From: Paratinospora sagittata
Taxonomy: Eukaryota; Streptophyta; Magnoliopsida; Ranunculales; Menispermaceae
Direction: 5' to 3'
Assembly (NCBI GenBank): GCA_035771175.1
Contig: CM069602.1
Span: 8,743,001-8,807,000 of the forward strand
DNA length: 64,000 bases
Positions 24,300 to 35,133 of the stretch are shown here, piece by piece. Numbering within the stretch: position 1 is the stretch's first letter; every line of letters begins with the position of its first letter. A model generated the notes under the pieces. It did not search any database. It saw nothing but the letters and a program-made list of their open reading frames with translations, and was not told the DNA's origin. The translations under genes and the position numbers were made by a program.

Positions 24300-27200
24300 C
24301 GAGAATTAGATCAACTTCAGAAGAAAAAACCCCCAGAAAAAACACACAAGTCCACCGAACCAGACCTCTTACGTCGCTATAGTGACCAGACCTCTTCTCT
24401 AATTAACTTCATCCTTCACAGAATCACATGGGCCCGGTGAAATTTTTGGAATATATTTACTAAAATGATTGCTGGTAAATTTTGATGGTGAACAGTGTTA
24501 ATATATCAAGCCATAATTGCCTTCTACGTTTTAGTTATAGCTTTCGGGTTTTATTTTGGATGTACCCGAGAGAGACTGTTATTATTTTTATTTTTATTTG
24601 ATATGCATAATTGGCCTTTACTTGTAACAAACACTTGATTTAAAATTTTATACCATTTTTATTTAGTTTTGAAAAACAAAATCATCTTTATATTTAATGA
24701 TCACGTGCAATAAAAACAGCTATAGATCGTATGTATATAAAAACATTTGGAGATATGATCCCAACAAAGTCACAAGTGTGAGCTTGCCATTTGATGAGTA
24801 GGATTTTCAGAAGTACTTTTCATTTTTTTTTTTTCCTTTCTTGTTATAGATAATGTCGGAGGGTGGGAGAAGAAAACGAATTGATTTTTTTTTTTTTTTA
24901 AGAACTAAGGGGAAAAAAAAAACAGCTAGTTCTAGCAGTGCTTCTCTACCTGTTGACACCAAGTAAGCATTAACCCGTGAAAATAAAATAAAATAAAATA
25001 AGTTGAATGAAATAACTTGTATTTGGTTTATGATTCGAATATAATTTTTTATATTTAAAATTTTAAAAACACTAAAAACTCGTTTGGTTAGTTAAAATTC
25101 AAAAACAGTTTTTTAAAATTTACAAAGAAAACATATTATTTTTTAAAAATGATAAAATGTTTTTTTTTGATTTTTTTTTTTGAGTTATATTTTAATTTTC
25201 GAATCATAAACCAAATACAGCCTTGTATCCCTCCATTAAGAATAAAATAGGAAAAAGAAATGTAAGAAGATGATCTTGTCTGTCTTTAGAAGTATACTTC
25301 AGTTCATTTCATTTTAAAGATTTTGTTTACATTTCACAAGTAATCATTAGTAGCATGCACTTAATTAGTTTTACAAAATCCCCCAAAAGACAAATGTCTT
25401 GTTGTGAAACAAACTTAATTTATTGTGAGTAATTCAATACAATCATGTTGAAATTAACTTAAACGGAGAGTTGGCGGAATGAAAACAATAGATAAGTAAC
25501 CCCAATAAACTACATTGTTACTTTTGTACGGAGGATCACACTTAGCTTATTATACAGCGCAACAACAATATATGTATCACCACAGTAATAGTAGATTCAG
25601 ATTTAACTAACTAACTACATATAATTAACTCAACGTAAAGTTATTAACTCTTATTGTTAATAAATCCAAAGTTGATGTGGACGTGGCAGTTTATACTACA
25701 AGACAACACCTTAATCAATTTGACATTATTTTTTATAAAATTATTTTCAATTTTAAGTTAGACTATTGTGATGAAAACTTCACAATAAGTGCACTTTTTG
25801 TTTTTGTGTCAAACAATAGTATTAGCTGCAATGAATCATCACATTCATACAAATTATTTCAAATCAATGAATTAAAGAGAGAGAAGGGTATACCCAATTA
25901 CTAATACAGGGAACAAATACCTACATCATGGCCGAATAGGACCATTAAGCCTAAAGGGGAATATATAGCAACTCCTCACTTTGAGGCGAAGGAGAATAGA
26001 ACCTTGCTTTATATAAGGGAAGGTAAATGCCTAACAGTCGGCAATGGCAATAAGTGCATTTGTTGAAAACTCATAAGATGCATTATTGTCATTTTTTGGC
26101 ATTTATTTTATCACATTATAAATTTTGAGATCTAAATGACAACAGCTGTGTTTAGTGTGGTTTAACTGAAACAAGTTCCTTTCTGTTTATGGCATGGGCC
26201 TTCATCGTGTGTCCAAAAAATTTGGATTTGAAGCAAGAAGCTAGACTTTATATATGTGGTCGAGACCAAAGGATGAGGAGAATTTGAGGACATTGAGCTA
26301 ATAATATTAATGAAAACAACTACTAAGAGACGATAGCCGGAAAAAAAAAAAACAAACCTCTATTTGTATTTTCTTGCTGCTAAAATCAAAAGAATTTTCT
26401 TTTTCTTGGCTTTAAAAAAAAAACTGAATATTTTATTAATTCTTATTTCAAGCGTGCCACAAACCTATTACCTTAATTAAGGTAAACAAAAGGTTATTAT
26501 AACGAAAAACGTTATTATAATAACGTCTTCGAACAAGAAGTTTTATTTAATTAAAATACGTTTTCAATAGCACCACGTAGAGCGTGCTGACCAAAAAACG
26601 ATGAGACCCAAAATAAGTAGCCAGCCATTAGATGCATCAAACGTTTCAAACGTTGGCACCCAACAACAATTGGAGATTTGTGAAAGATGCGTGTGCATCT
26701 CTACATTGGTTTAGCATTACGCTAATTAGAATTGTTTCATCGTTAATTTGAATGCAGTACCTCCAGTCGTCCCCTCTTCAAGGATGAGATCCTTAATGAT
26801 TTGAATATTGCTCTAGATCTACCTCCCCTCTTCAAGGATGAGTTACTTAATGACTAGCCAAGACTGAATCTTACTTCATTGACTAGTCTTCTCGTATAAG
26901 TAAGGTGCATTAGATATAAAATGGTGTTAGGTGCACACTAAATGAAATACATGTCAAAAGTCAAACATTTTATGTCTCTTAGATCAACATAAAATCTACG
27001 TAACACATGAAGATCATGTAAGAGAAATAAAATATTTGAGTTTTGATGACAGTTTGGTATATCTTTAGCTGTTTTGGATAATCTATATACATCTTTAACC
27101 AAAAAATGGTACTAGCTAATTCCAAAACCCATGCAGTTATGAAGACAGTGAGCCTTTGAGGACCTTCACCTACTGGTTAACAGATGCCCAGGAATTGATC

Positions 27201-28674
27201 AAATTCAAATTCCAATTACCCTTATTGTGTCAATATTAAGACTAAATTATTTATATCTACCAGTACCTGAAAGCATGCATGTTCCAATATTTAAGCTGTC
27301 ATGTATGTGTTTATTGACTGATGAAGGAAAAAATCTGAAACTCAACTCCCTTATGTGTAGGCTCCGAATTAGAAAGCAAAAGTAAATTAATGCTATTAAC
27401 AAATTAAGCAAGATTTCAATTAAATGACATGCATGCATTGAAGAGCCTGCCTGGCCCATTTTGGTAGCTAGACGTACACACTCCATCCAAACCCATATCA
27501 AATTTGAATTCAGAATTCTTCCTTTTCTTTTCTTGATTCATACATATATCTCGCTAGAGATCAAAGAGAGAGAGTTTAGCGGTAGCATAATTGAGTTTAA
27601 TTGTTATTAGAGTGAATGAATTCAAATGAATGCAAAGACAAACACAAGCAAGAACACAAAAGTTTTACTTAGTTCGATCCACAAGATATAAGATATGATA
27701 AGCAAATCACTGACATTCGGGAATCCAACTAGGGTTTACAACCTATGTCTCCTACACATTAATTTCTCACGTGTACAAAGTCCTCTGATGCGCTCTGCAC
27801 AATATAATGAGGGGTGTACAAATAATGGTAAAATCTCACTCATACCAAAATGTCTAAAATACCCTTAAAATTAATCCACCAGAATCCTTAGGATCAACAT
27901 TGAGCAACATAACACATGGTACTCGTTGCTAGTCATGACTCATAAGGATACTGGAATGTGTGTGCTAGTGCCTTCCAACCCGCTTCTCTGCAGCATTTTT
28001 CTTGTTATTATTGACAGTAGAAGAAGGATAGGAGAAAATTACAAGGGTAGAGGAGAATGATGGGACGGTATAGTAGTACTATTATGCCTATCTATATATA
28101 ATGGGTACTAAACTCAGTAACATGGGGAGCACATGCTCATTCATTTGTGTCGACTGCAGTGTGGACCCATTTCTGAAAGAAGAAATCTCCATACCCCCAA
28201 ATCAGATTGCTGTCACGTCCCCACCACCACTACCACCACATATTGGAAGGCAACGTTTAGGACCATTCTCTTACTGGAGCTTACACTATATATATTAATT
28301 ATCTACATTACGTATACACACCTAGATCTCTTCATTCTTCCTATATAATCCTGCGGGGACATGGTGGCATTGTAGTCATGACGACTCTCTTGTTTTGGTG
28401 TTGATGAAGACTGCTCCCTTGGCCTCCAAGCTAATTGGAGCAACATTTATAAGGTGGGCCGATTTAAATTATGCAGTATATTGGAGAAATATATAGCTTG
28501 CTAGAGGAGATATATGGTTGGAGGACATCTGGCTACTGGTCATCAAAACGACAATTTTTTTTAAACAACAAGAAGAAAGGCTTTTCTCCGCTTAATGTTA
28601 ATTTCAAGGTCCCCTACATGATCAATCTCATTCAGCTTTCCAAGCAATGATTAGAGATTAATATTTGGGATTAT
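24300..28674. other. Intergenic region, promoter side of 2H-like gene to copia element
   Basis: Long AT-rich DNA without a recognisable gene. It holds a MITE-like foldback (25018-25219), an imperfect direct repeat around CCCCTCTTCAAGGATGAG (26765-26790 and 26822-26845), a short palindrome around 26500-26525 (AACGTTATTATAATAACG) and, at 27600-27900, sequence that looks like a worn LTR remnant (weak). Confidence 0.5.
25018..25219. mobile_element. MITE-like foldback element, 202 bp
   Basis: Perfect 22-bp terminal inverted repeats lie at 25018-25039 and 25198-25219, beginning TGTATTTGGTTTATG, around an AT-rich centre with no coding. This is the form of a non-autonomous DNA transposon. No convincing target duplication is seen, so the superfamily is open. 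Confidence 0.6.
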
Positions 28675-28679
28675 GTTAG

Positions 28680-28820
28680 TATTACGATATTCATATGTTT
28701 TTATGGAACATGTTTCCTGATAACATGTTTCCTGTTTTTTAGGCTTTGTATTTTGTAATGGATATATATATTTGATGGTTGTAAATGGAAATAAAAACAA
28801 GATGGAGTGAGATTTTAACA
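28680..28820 (+). repeat. 5' LTR of the copia element
   Basis: 141 bp, beginning TATTACGATATTC and ending GATTTTAACA. The ends are TA...CA rather than TG...CA. An internal short direct repeat (AACATGTTTCCTG twice) is visible. It matches 33354-33494 without a difference by eye. Confidence 0.93.
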
Positions 28821-28832
28821 TTGTATCAGAGC
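28821..28832 (+). promoter_or_regulatory. Primer-binding site (initiator tRNA-Met type)
   Basis: TTGTATCAGAGC follows the LTR directly. The standard plant copia site is TGGTATCAGAGC, complementary to the 3' end of initiator tRNA-Met, so there is one mismatch at the second base. Confidence 0.8.
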
Positions 28833-28933
28833 GACGAGATGTAAACCTGCTCCGACGAGTCCAAGAGCGGCGAGTCCGGTGGCGGGTGCCCCATCCCTCC
28901 GGCGCCGGCGAGTATTCTCTGCAATCTCTCCAT
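28829..28933 (-). pseudogene. Captured RPN11 (26S proteasome subunit) N-terminal fragment, antisense in copia
   Basis: On the minus strand an ATG at 28933 opens MERLQRILAGAGGMGHPPPD, then SPLLDSSEQVYISSL. This is the start of plant RPN11/PSMD14, the JAMM deubiquitinase of the proteasome lid. After Leu35 the frame runs into the primer-binding site and stops. Only the N-terminus is present; the JAMM motif is absent, so it cannot be active. A 5' UTR-like stretch continues to about 29070. It lies inside the LTRs and target duplications of the copia element, so it is cargo rather than a local gene. Confidence 0.85.
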
Positions 28934-29277
28934 TGTTCTTGATTTTGTTGTTGCAGTGATTCGTTCGATTTGATTTTCGGACGGTGACGGTGACGGTGAC
29001 GGTGGTGCGAAAGAGAAATCTGCTACTGATTTGATCTGCGCGTGGTAGCCTCTCCTCGGCGTCTTACCGTCCATGCCCCTCTCTGCGTATAGTGAGACCC
29101 TGACCCAGATTTAAGCAGATCTGAGAAGACGACGCCATTGGAAGGACAGGTAAGACGAACAGATTTGACGTCGGAACCCGGTGTTGCGACGCATCGTCGT
29201 TTAGGGTAGAGTGCTGCTCTCTTCCACCGGAGCCGCCGGAGGTTGCGCGGAGAAAAGAAAAGCCCGAGACTGCGGCT
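28934..29277. other. Copia leader, GC-rich, origin unknown
   Basis: The part next to the RPN11 start is probably its former 5' UTR and contains a GGTGAC six-base tandem (28982-29006). The rest, to 29277, is GC-rich with open frames on the minus strand. I do not recognise it, and it may be further captured sequence. It is not copia gag. Confidence 0.5.
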
Positions 29278-29430
29278 GTGGTGGAAGCCAACCAACTAAT
29301 TTTTAAATTCGTTGGTGGAAGTGAATGGTTGCTATTATATAAAATTAGTTGGTGGAAGCCAACCAACTAATTTTAAATTCCCAACCATTATATAAAATTA
29401 GTTGGTGGAACCAACCAACTAATTTTAAAT
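29278..29430. repeat. Three hairpin-forming repeat units in copia leader
   Basis: Near-palindromes of the type TTAGTTGGTGGAAGCC followed by AACCAACTAA occur at about 29278-29300, 29345-29370 and 29398-29422, separated by similar AT-rich spacers (TTTTAAATTC). Each can fold into a 9-bp or longer stem. Confidence 0.8.
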
Positions 29431-29661
29431 TCCCTTTTGAATGGTTGCTGTTATATGTATTCTTGATTTGGTGCTGGCCCTGCAGCAGAACATAGAGATT
29501 TCTGCTCCAATCACATTCCTCTTGAAAGCTGGAGGAACTTTATACAGCCCGAAGTTGATCAGTCCATGGTGGCCACCACAGAGAAGTCGTCAAGTCAATG
29601 ATGTTCATCAACAATAGTGGAGACCGTTGAATTAGAAGAGAGAAAAACTGTTTCTGGAGAA

Positions 29662-29806
29662 GAGGAACAGTGGTGAATAGTGTACGGCATGAATAGTGTA
29701 CCGGCGTGAATAGTGTGCACATTGCGCAACATGCGTGAATAGGGCGTGAACAGCGCATGCACAGCGCAGATGAACAGTGCGGATGAACAGTGCAGATGAA
29801 CAGTGC
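29662..29806. repeat. Degenerate GTGAATAGTG / ATGAACAGTGC tandem array
   Basis: About ten imperfect copies of an 11-15 bp unit run just upstream of the pol reading frame: GTGAATAGTGTACGGC-like units first, then three close copies of GATGAACAGTGCG. No coding function is apparent. Confidence 0.8.
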
Positions 29807-29884
29807 ATTTCGGTGGGTTTATCGTCACCGTCGCAATTACGTTCGGTTCGCGAGCCACTTGGATTAGTTCTTTAACCTCCACGT

Positions 29885-31285
29885 GTGCTCATGGCCGGCG
29901 GAGGACATAGTGTATCGTCTGTCCGCGCACATAAAATCGGCGGGGCTAGAACTTCATCTGGGCAGCACGAAGGGAACTCGCAGGGGCTGGTGGGTGCAAC
30001 CGACGTTGGGGCTCTTGCAGGTGTTTCTGCAACTCAACTGCAGCAACTTCTTGCATTTTTGAACTTGGACAAAACAAAAGATCGACTACATGGTAAAAAT
30101 AGTCATTTTAGTTGGATTATCGATACAGGTGCGTCGAACCATGTGACGTGCGACTTGTCTATATTGAAGAATGTGAGAAAGGTGCAGTACTGTCCGGTGG
30201 GTTTGCCGGATGGAAATACGGCAGAAGCAAACCAAGAGGGGAGTGTAGTGCTGCCAGGAGGATTAAAGCTCGACAATGTGCTTTATGTCCCACAATTGAC
30301 ATGCAATTTAATTTCTGTTACTCAATTAATCGATGAATCAAATTGTGTTGTACAATTCACTAATAATATTTGTGTTATACAGGACCAACCGACGAGGAAG
30401 GTGATTGGAGCGGGTGAAAGATTGGATGGACTTTATTTTTTCCGTGGCATTCCTCAAGTGAAGGTCTTGACAGTGGATGGTGATTCGTCGTTCGAGTTGT
30501 GGCATCAACGAATGGGGCATCCGTCGGAGAAAATATTGAAGATGATTCCTGCTGTAAGTCATTCTTGTAGGTCAAATAATAAATCTTGTGATGTGTGTCC
30601 GCGTGCAAAGCAATCTAGATCTAGTTTCCCCATTAGTACGAATAAAGCTGGTAGAATTTTTGAACTTGTTCATTTGGATTTGTGGGGACCTTATAAGACT
30701 CGTTCTTCGTGTGGGGCTACCTATTTTTTGACAATAGTAGATGATTTTTCCAGAGGAGTTTGGGTCTATTTACTTTGCAATAAAATGGAAGTTGAATCTA
30801 TGTTTATTAATTTTGTTGCTATGATTGAATGTCAATTTGAACAAGTGATAAAACGTGTGAGAAGTGACAATGGGACCGAATTTAATTGTTTGCATGATTA
30901 TTTTCAAAATAATGGGATTATTTTTGAGACTTCTTGTGTTGGGACTCCTCAACAAAATGGGAGAGTTGAGAGAAAACATCAACACATTTTAAATGTGGCT
31001 AGAGCCCTAAGATTTCAAGGGAACTTACCAATCAAATTTTGGGGTGAATGTGTGTTGGCAGCGTGTCACTTGATTAATAGGACACCCTCTGCTTTACTTA
31101 AGACTAAATCGCCATATGAAATGTTGTTTGGGAAAGTGCCTTCTTATGATGCTATTCGTGTCTTTGGTGTCTTTGTTATGCTCATAATCAACGACACAAA
31201 GGTGATAAATTTGCAAGTAGGAGCCGTAAATGTATCTTTGTTGGCTATCCTTTTGGGAAGAAAGGTTGGAAATTGTATGATTTAG
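29885..31285 (+). pseudogene. Copia pol part 1: protease and integrase
   Basis: The 466-codon frame starts with a gag-end-like linker (SATQLQQLLAFLNLD), then protease WIIDTGASNHVTCDL (active site DTGA, about residue 77), the pre-integrase HHCC region (ELWHQRMGHP, then SCDVCPRAKQ) and integrase with all three acidic residues (VHLDLWGPY, RSDNGTEF, GRVERKHQ). After RVFG, near 31170, the frame is lost by a one-base indel. The continuation (YAHNQRHKGDKF, then CIFVGYPFGKKGWKLYDL) is in another frame, so the last 40 or so residues given by this frame are out of frame. Confidence 0.9.
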
Positions 31286-31446
31286 AAACACATGAGTACT
31301 TTGTATCGAGGGATGTGAAGTTCTTTGAGAAAGAATTTCCTTTTATGCCAAACCAACCAACGAATGTGGTGACTCCTGTGCTGGCGAACAATGAGGCTGG
31401 GGCATGGAGTGAGGATGAGGGTGTCGATGAGTGTACTGCGTGCGTT

Positions 31447-31515
31447 GAGGGGGGGTTGGAACCAGCATCCACCCTCGAGGGGGGGTTGGAACCAGCATCC
31501 ACCCTCGAGGGGGGT
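31447..31515 (+). repeat. 30-bp tandem duplication in the integrase-RT linker
   Basis: Two copies and the start of a third of a unit beginning GAGGGGGGTTGGAACCAGC and ending CATCCACCCTC. The frame before it (reading EGGLEPASTL twice) does not continue into the RT frame, so a second frameshift sits at or just after this repeat. Confidence 0.85.
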
Positions 31516-31526
31516 CTGGTGCTGCG

Positions 31527-32610
31527 GTGCTGCCCACATATGAGGATGTGCGTGATGAGGGGCTGGAGAATACGGTGGAGGAGCAAGGTGTGGAAGTTGA
31601 CAGTGAGCTAGGGCGAGGAAAACGAACCAAAACTCCTTCAACACGGTATCGTGATTTTGTTACTCATACTATACGGAAAATAAGTCCATCCGAGAATTCA
31701 TCAGCTCCTTCCTCTTCCTCAGGTACGCCATATCCTTTAACACATTTTGTGAATTGTGAACGTTTTTCTGTAAGACATAGGAATTTTCTTGCAGCTGTGA
31801 CAGCAGGACATGAGCCAAAGCATTTTAAAGAAGCAATGAAAGACTCGGGATGGCGAGATGCGATGGGTAAGGAAATACGAGCCCTTGAAGACAATGAGAC
31901 TTGGGTAATGGAGACTCTTCCACCCGGCAAGAAAGCACTAGGGAGCCAGTGGATATATAAAATTAAATATAAATCCGATGGCAGCATAGAGCGACTAAAA
32001 GCAAGACTTGTGATCTATGGCAATCATCAGGTGGAAGGAATTGACTATAACGAGACATTTGCTCCTGTGGCAAAAATGGTGACGATTCGTACTTTTCTTG
32101 CAATTGCTGCTGTTAAAAATTGGGAAGTACATCAAATGGATGTGCATAATGCTTTCCTTCACGGTGACTTAAGTGAGGAGGTTTATATGAAGGTTCCTCC
32201 AGGTTTCAAAAATACAAATCCTAACATGGTTTGCAGGTTGAAAAAGTCATTATATGGTCTGAAACAAGCTCCCCGATGTTGGTTTGCAAAACTGTCAACA
32301 GCATTGAAGAATTATGGTTTTGTGCAATCCTATTCAGATTATTCCTTATTTGGGTTGTGCAGGGGAAAAACTCAGATCAACGTGTTAGTTTATGTTGATG
32401 ACTTGATTATTGCAGGGAATGATAAGGTTGCATTGACAACTTTTAAAGATTACCTTGGCAGGTGCTTTCATATGAAGGATTTGGGAGTTTTGAAGTATTT
32501 CTTAGGGCTAGAGGTAGCCCGTAATCCAGAAGGAATTTTTCTTTGCCAACGAAAATACACACTCGAGATAATTTCTGAAACGGGTTTATTGGGAGCAAGC
32601 CTGCGGCATT
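31527..32610 (+). pseudogene. Copia pol part 2: reverse transcriptase
   Basis: The frame from 31527 holds a typical copia RT: WRDAMGKEIRALEDNETW, LVIYGNHQVEGIDYNETF, FAPVAKMVTIRTFLAIAA, QMDVHNAFLHGDL, SLYGLKQAPRCWF and the catalytic VLVYVDDLIIAGN (about 32385-32420). After SETGLLGA near 32600 one base is gained or lost, and the RNase H continues in the frame beginning MEQNHNLALAKGEF. All RT motifs are present, so the damage is recent. Confidence 0.92.
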
Positions 32611-33346
32611 TCCTATGGAACAAAATCACAATTTGGCCCTTGCTAAGGGCGAATTCCTTGCGGATCCGGCGCCTTATAGGCGACTTGTAGGGAGATTGAT
32701 TTACTTGTCTGTGACGAGACCTGATCTTGCATATTCGGTTCATATTTTGTCCCAATTTATGCAACAACCTCGTGAGGATCATTGGGATGCAGCTCTCAGG
32801 GTCGTGCGATATTTGAAGAAGAGTCCGGGGCAAGGGATTTTGCTTCGTGCTGATAGTGACCTACGTCTAGAAGGGTGGTGTGATTCGGATTGGGCTAGTT
32901 GTCCACTTACGCGGCGTTCCTTGACAGGATGGTTCGTGTTACTTGGTTGTTCTCCTGTGTCGTGGAAGACCAAGAAGCAACAAACAGTGTCTAGATCGTC
33001 TGCGGAGGCTGAGTATAGATCAATGGCGGCAACAGTGTGTGAGTTAAAGTGGCTTCACCAACTTTTAAATGACTTAGGTGTGCGACATCCGAAGGGTATG
33101 AAGTTATTTTGTGATAGTCAGTCGGCGTTGTACATTGCTCAAAATCCGGTTTTTCACGAAAGAACAAAGCATATAGAGGCTGACTGTCATTTTGTTCGAG
33201 ATGCGGTGACTGAAGGAATGATTTGTCCGTCATATGTTTCCACTCGTGTTCAATTGGCAGACATCTTTACAAAAGCGTTGGGGAAAGCGAACTTTGAGTT
33301 TCTACTCTGCAAGTTGGGCGTTCGAGATCTTCACGCTCCAACTTGA
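32611..33346 (+). pseudogene. Copia pol part 3: RT end and RNase H
   Basis: Reads YRRLVGRLIYLSVTRPDLAY, then RNase H with WCDSDWASCP (Asp), SRSSAEAEYRSMA (Glu), KLFCDSQSALYIAQNPVFHE (Asp) and KHIEADCHFVRD (Asp), so the D-E-D-D set is intact. It ends at 33346, just before the polypurine tract. The frame differs from the RT frame because of the indel near 32600. Confidence 0.92.
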
Positions 33347-33353
33347 GGAGGGG
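33341..33353 (+). promoter_or_regulatory. Polypurine tract of the copia element
   Basis: ACTTGAGGAGGGG lies directly before the 3' LTR. It is the usual primer for plus-strand synthesis and it fixes the LTR start at TATTACG. Confidence 0.85.
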
Positions 33354-33494
33354 TATTACGATATTCATATGTTTTTATGGAACATGTTTCCTGATAACAT
33401 GTTTCCTGTTTTTTAGGCTTTGTATTTTGTAATGGATATATATATTTGATGGTTGTAAATGGAAATAAAAACAAGATGGAGTGAGATTTTAACA
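33354..33494 (+). repeat. 3' LTR of the copia element
   Basis: 141 bp, identical by eye to 28680-28820, and followed by the target copy GTTAG at 33495-33499. It also begins TATTACG, so the TA start was inherited and is not damage to one copy. Confidence 0.93.
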
Positions 33495-33499
33495 GTTAG

Positions 33500-35133
33500 C
33501 TTTCGCATGATGAACGTATAGCTTTTCTTGAGATGTACTCTTATAAAGTATTTAATTAATATTCTACAAACATATATGGATACTCAACCAATACACATTA
33601 GAGGAATTTAATTTTACTTTATTCTACTACTAGCTAGCTAGCTAGCTACCACCATCTCAGCAACCATGATTAATTCATAGATTGCATTTGCAGTCTACTT
33701 AATTGTAACATGGATATGTTACACCCCACTTATTGACAATATTGCTGGCATTGATTAATATAACACAGAGATGAATCCATTCAATGTAGCATTGTAAACT
33801 CAAACTGAGAAATGGAACGACAGAAAATTAAAAATTATGCATTTGTAGAATCAATTAGCAAAGGAATACCATTATACGATCAAAACTATCTGAAAAGAAT
33901 GAAACAAATTAAGGAAACCAAATATTTCTTTTACTCTATATGTAGCAAAATCAAAAGCATATATATTCTGTCTCAGTTTTGGGTGGAAGGAGGATATATA
34001 TTTAATTTTTCAGTGCAGACTTTTCCTCATGCATATGCTGTACGTACTAATTTCACTGATCCCCAAATGCAAGAATATTAATATGAAGCTAGCTGGCTTT
34101 AGTTGCACTATCTATAGAACTTGGTCTAAAGTAGTTAAAAGCACCCCAAAATCCCTCCACACTGAAATTTATAACACCCTAGCTAGAGTAGTCTCTACAA
34201 ACTACAATATCTTCACAAACAATGGTACACATAATGGAGGGCTAGCTAGTGAGATGTCCCATCCACTTGGTACGAATATCCTGCAACACAGACCTGCCAT
34301 ATATGGCACCTTATTTATATCAAAAGGAGATAATTAAGGTCTTATGCGGTAAAAGTGCCACTATGTACATTGTTGATCTACAGCTGGAACTACCAACCGA
34401 GCATCACCTGAAAAACTGAGAAAGTTTGGGCTCTGCATGTGGCTCCCACAGTGAAAACAGTGTTTACTGTTTTACTATATATATTTTGAAGAAATACTGT
34501 TTCATAGCTCCAAGTTTCACCCTATATTATTGATAGAATACACTACACTAAGTCTTATAAACTTGATGTGTGTTTGTGTTATTATATGGAGGGAAGGGAA
34601 ACATGAAGGGAACTAATAGTGGCATTTGATATATTTTTTTTTCACACGTAGGTGTATTTGGTTATTAACCCAATTAATTAACCTAGCTACTAACCCCTTT
34701 GCAGATCAATTAATTAATCAGTGTGTTAAACTAACCTGTTATTTACATGCATGTCTGCCTTTATCTATTACAAAAGATGTTGCAATCAGCATTAAAATCC
34801 CATATAATTTAATTACAACAAGATGTTAATCTGGAAACATCCCCAAAAAGAACAATGAACAAAACCCTTCAATACCCTATTTTTGTCTTCTCAAACCCTA
34901 ATATTACGCTTACACATATATAGTACTGATCATGCACACACAAAACTATGGAAAAATATATATATATTGAACTCATCAAATGTGTAGCAATCAGAATTAA
35001 GGAAGGAGGAAGCTGTATTTCAATTGCAAATATGTATCGATATATATATTAAAAAAAACAAAAAAACAAAAAAAGCAATCAGCAATTCAGCCCATACTTG
35101 TGTTTATGATCTAAGAATGCATGGTGATGATGA
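33500..35133. other. Intergenic, copia 3' flank to TCP gene 3' end
   Basis: AT-rich with short CTAG runs (33632-33648). The part nearest 35134 is likely the 3' UTR of the TCP gene. No gene recognised. Confidence 0.5.

Larger units (their letters stand above)
28680..33494 (+). mobile_element. Ty1/copia retrotransposon, gag-less, with captured host sequence
   Basis: An element of 4815 bp with 141-bp LTRs that are identical by eye, flanked by 5-bp target copies GTTAG (28675-28679 and 33495-33499). Order: LTR, initiator-Met-type primer site, antisense RPN11 fragment, unknown GC-rich leader with hairpins and a degenerate tandem array, protease, integrase, RT, RNase H, polypurine tract, LTR. Identical LTRs imply a recent insertion. 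Because gag is lost and pol carries frameshifts, it was probably moved by proteins made elsewhere. Confidence 0.93.

Noticed and set aside
27600..27900. A copia LTR remnant
   Set aside because: The wording resembles LTR flanks, but no ends, target copies or second copy are visible. Kept only as a note in the intergenic entry.
28826..29074. Reading the RPN11 segment as exon 1 of a resident gene split by a retrotransposon
   Set aside because: It lies between the LTRs and inside both GTTAG target copies, so it is part of the inserted element.
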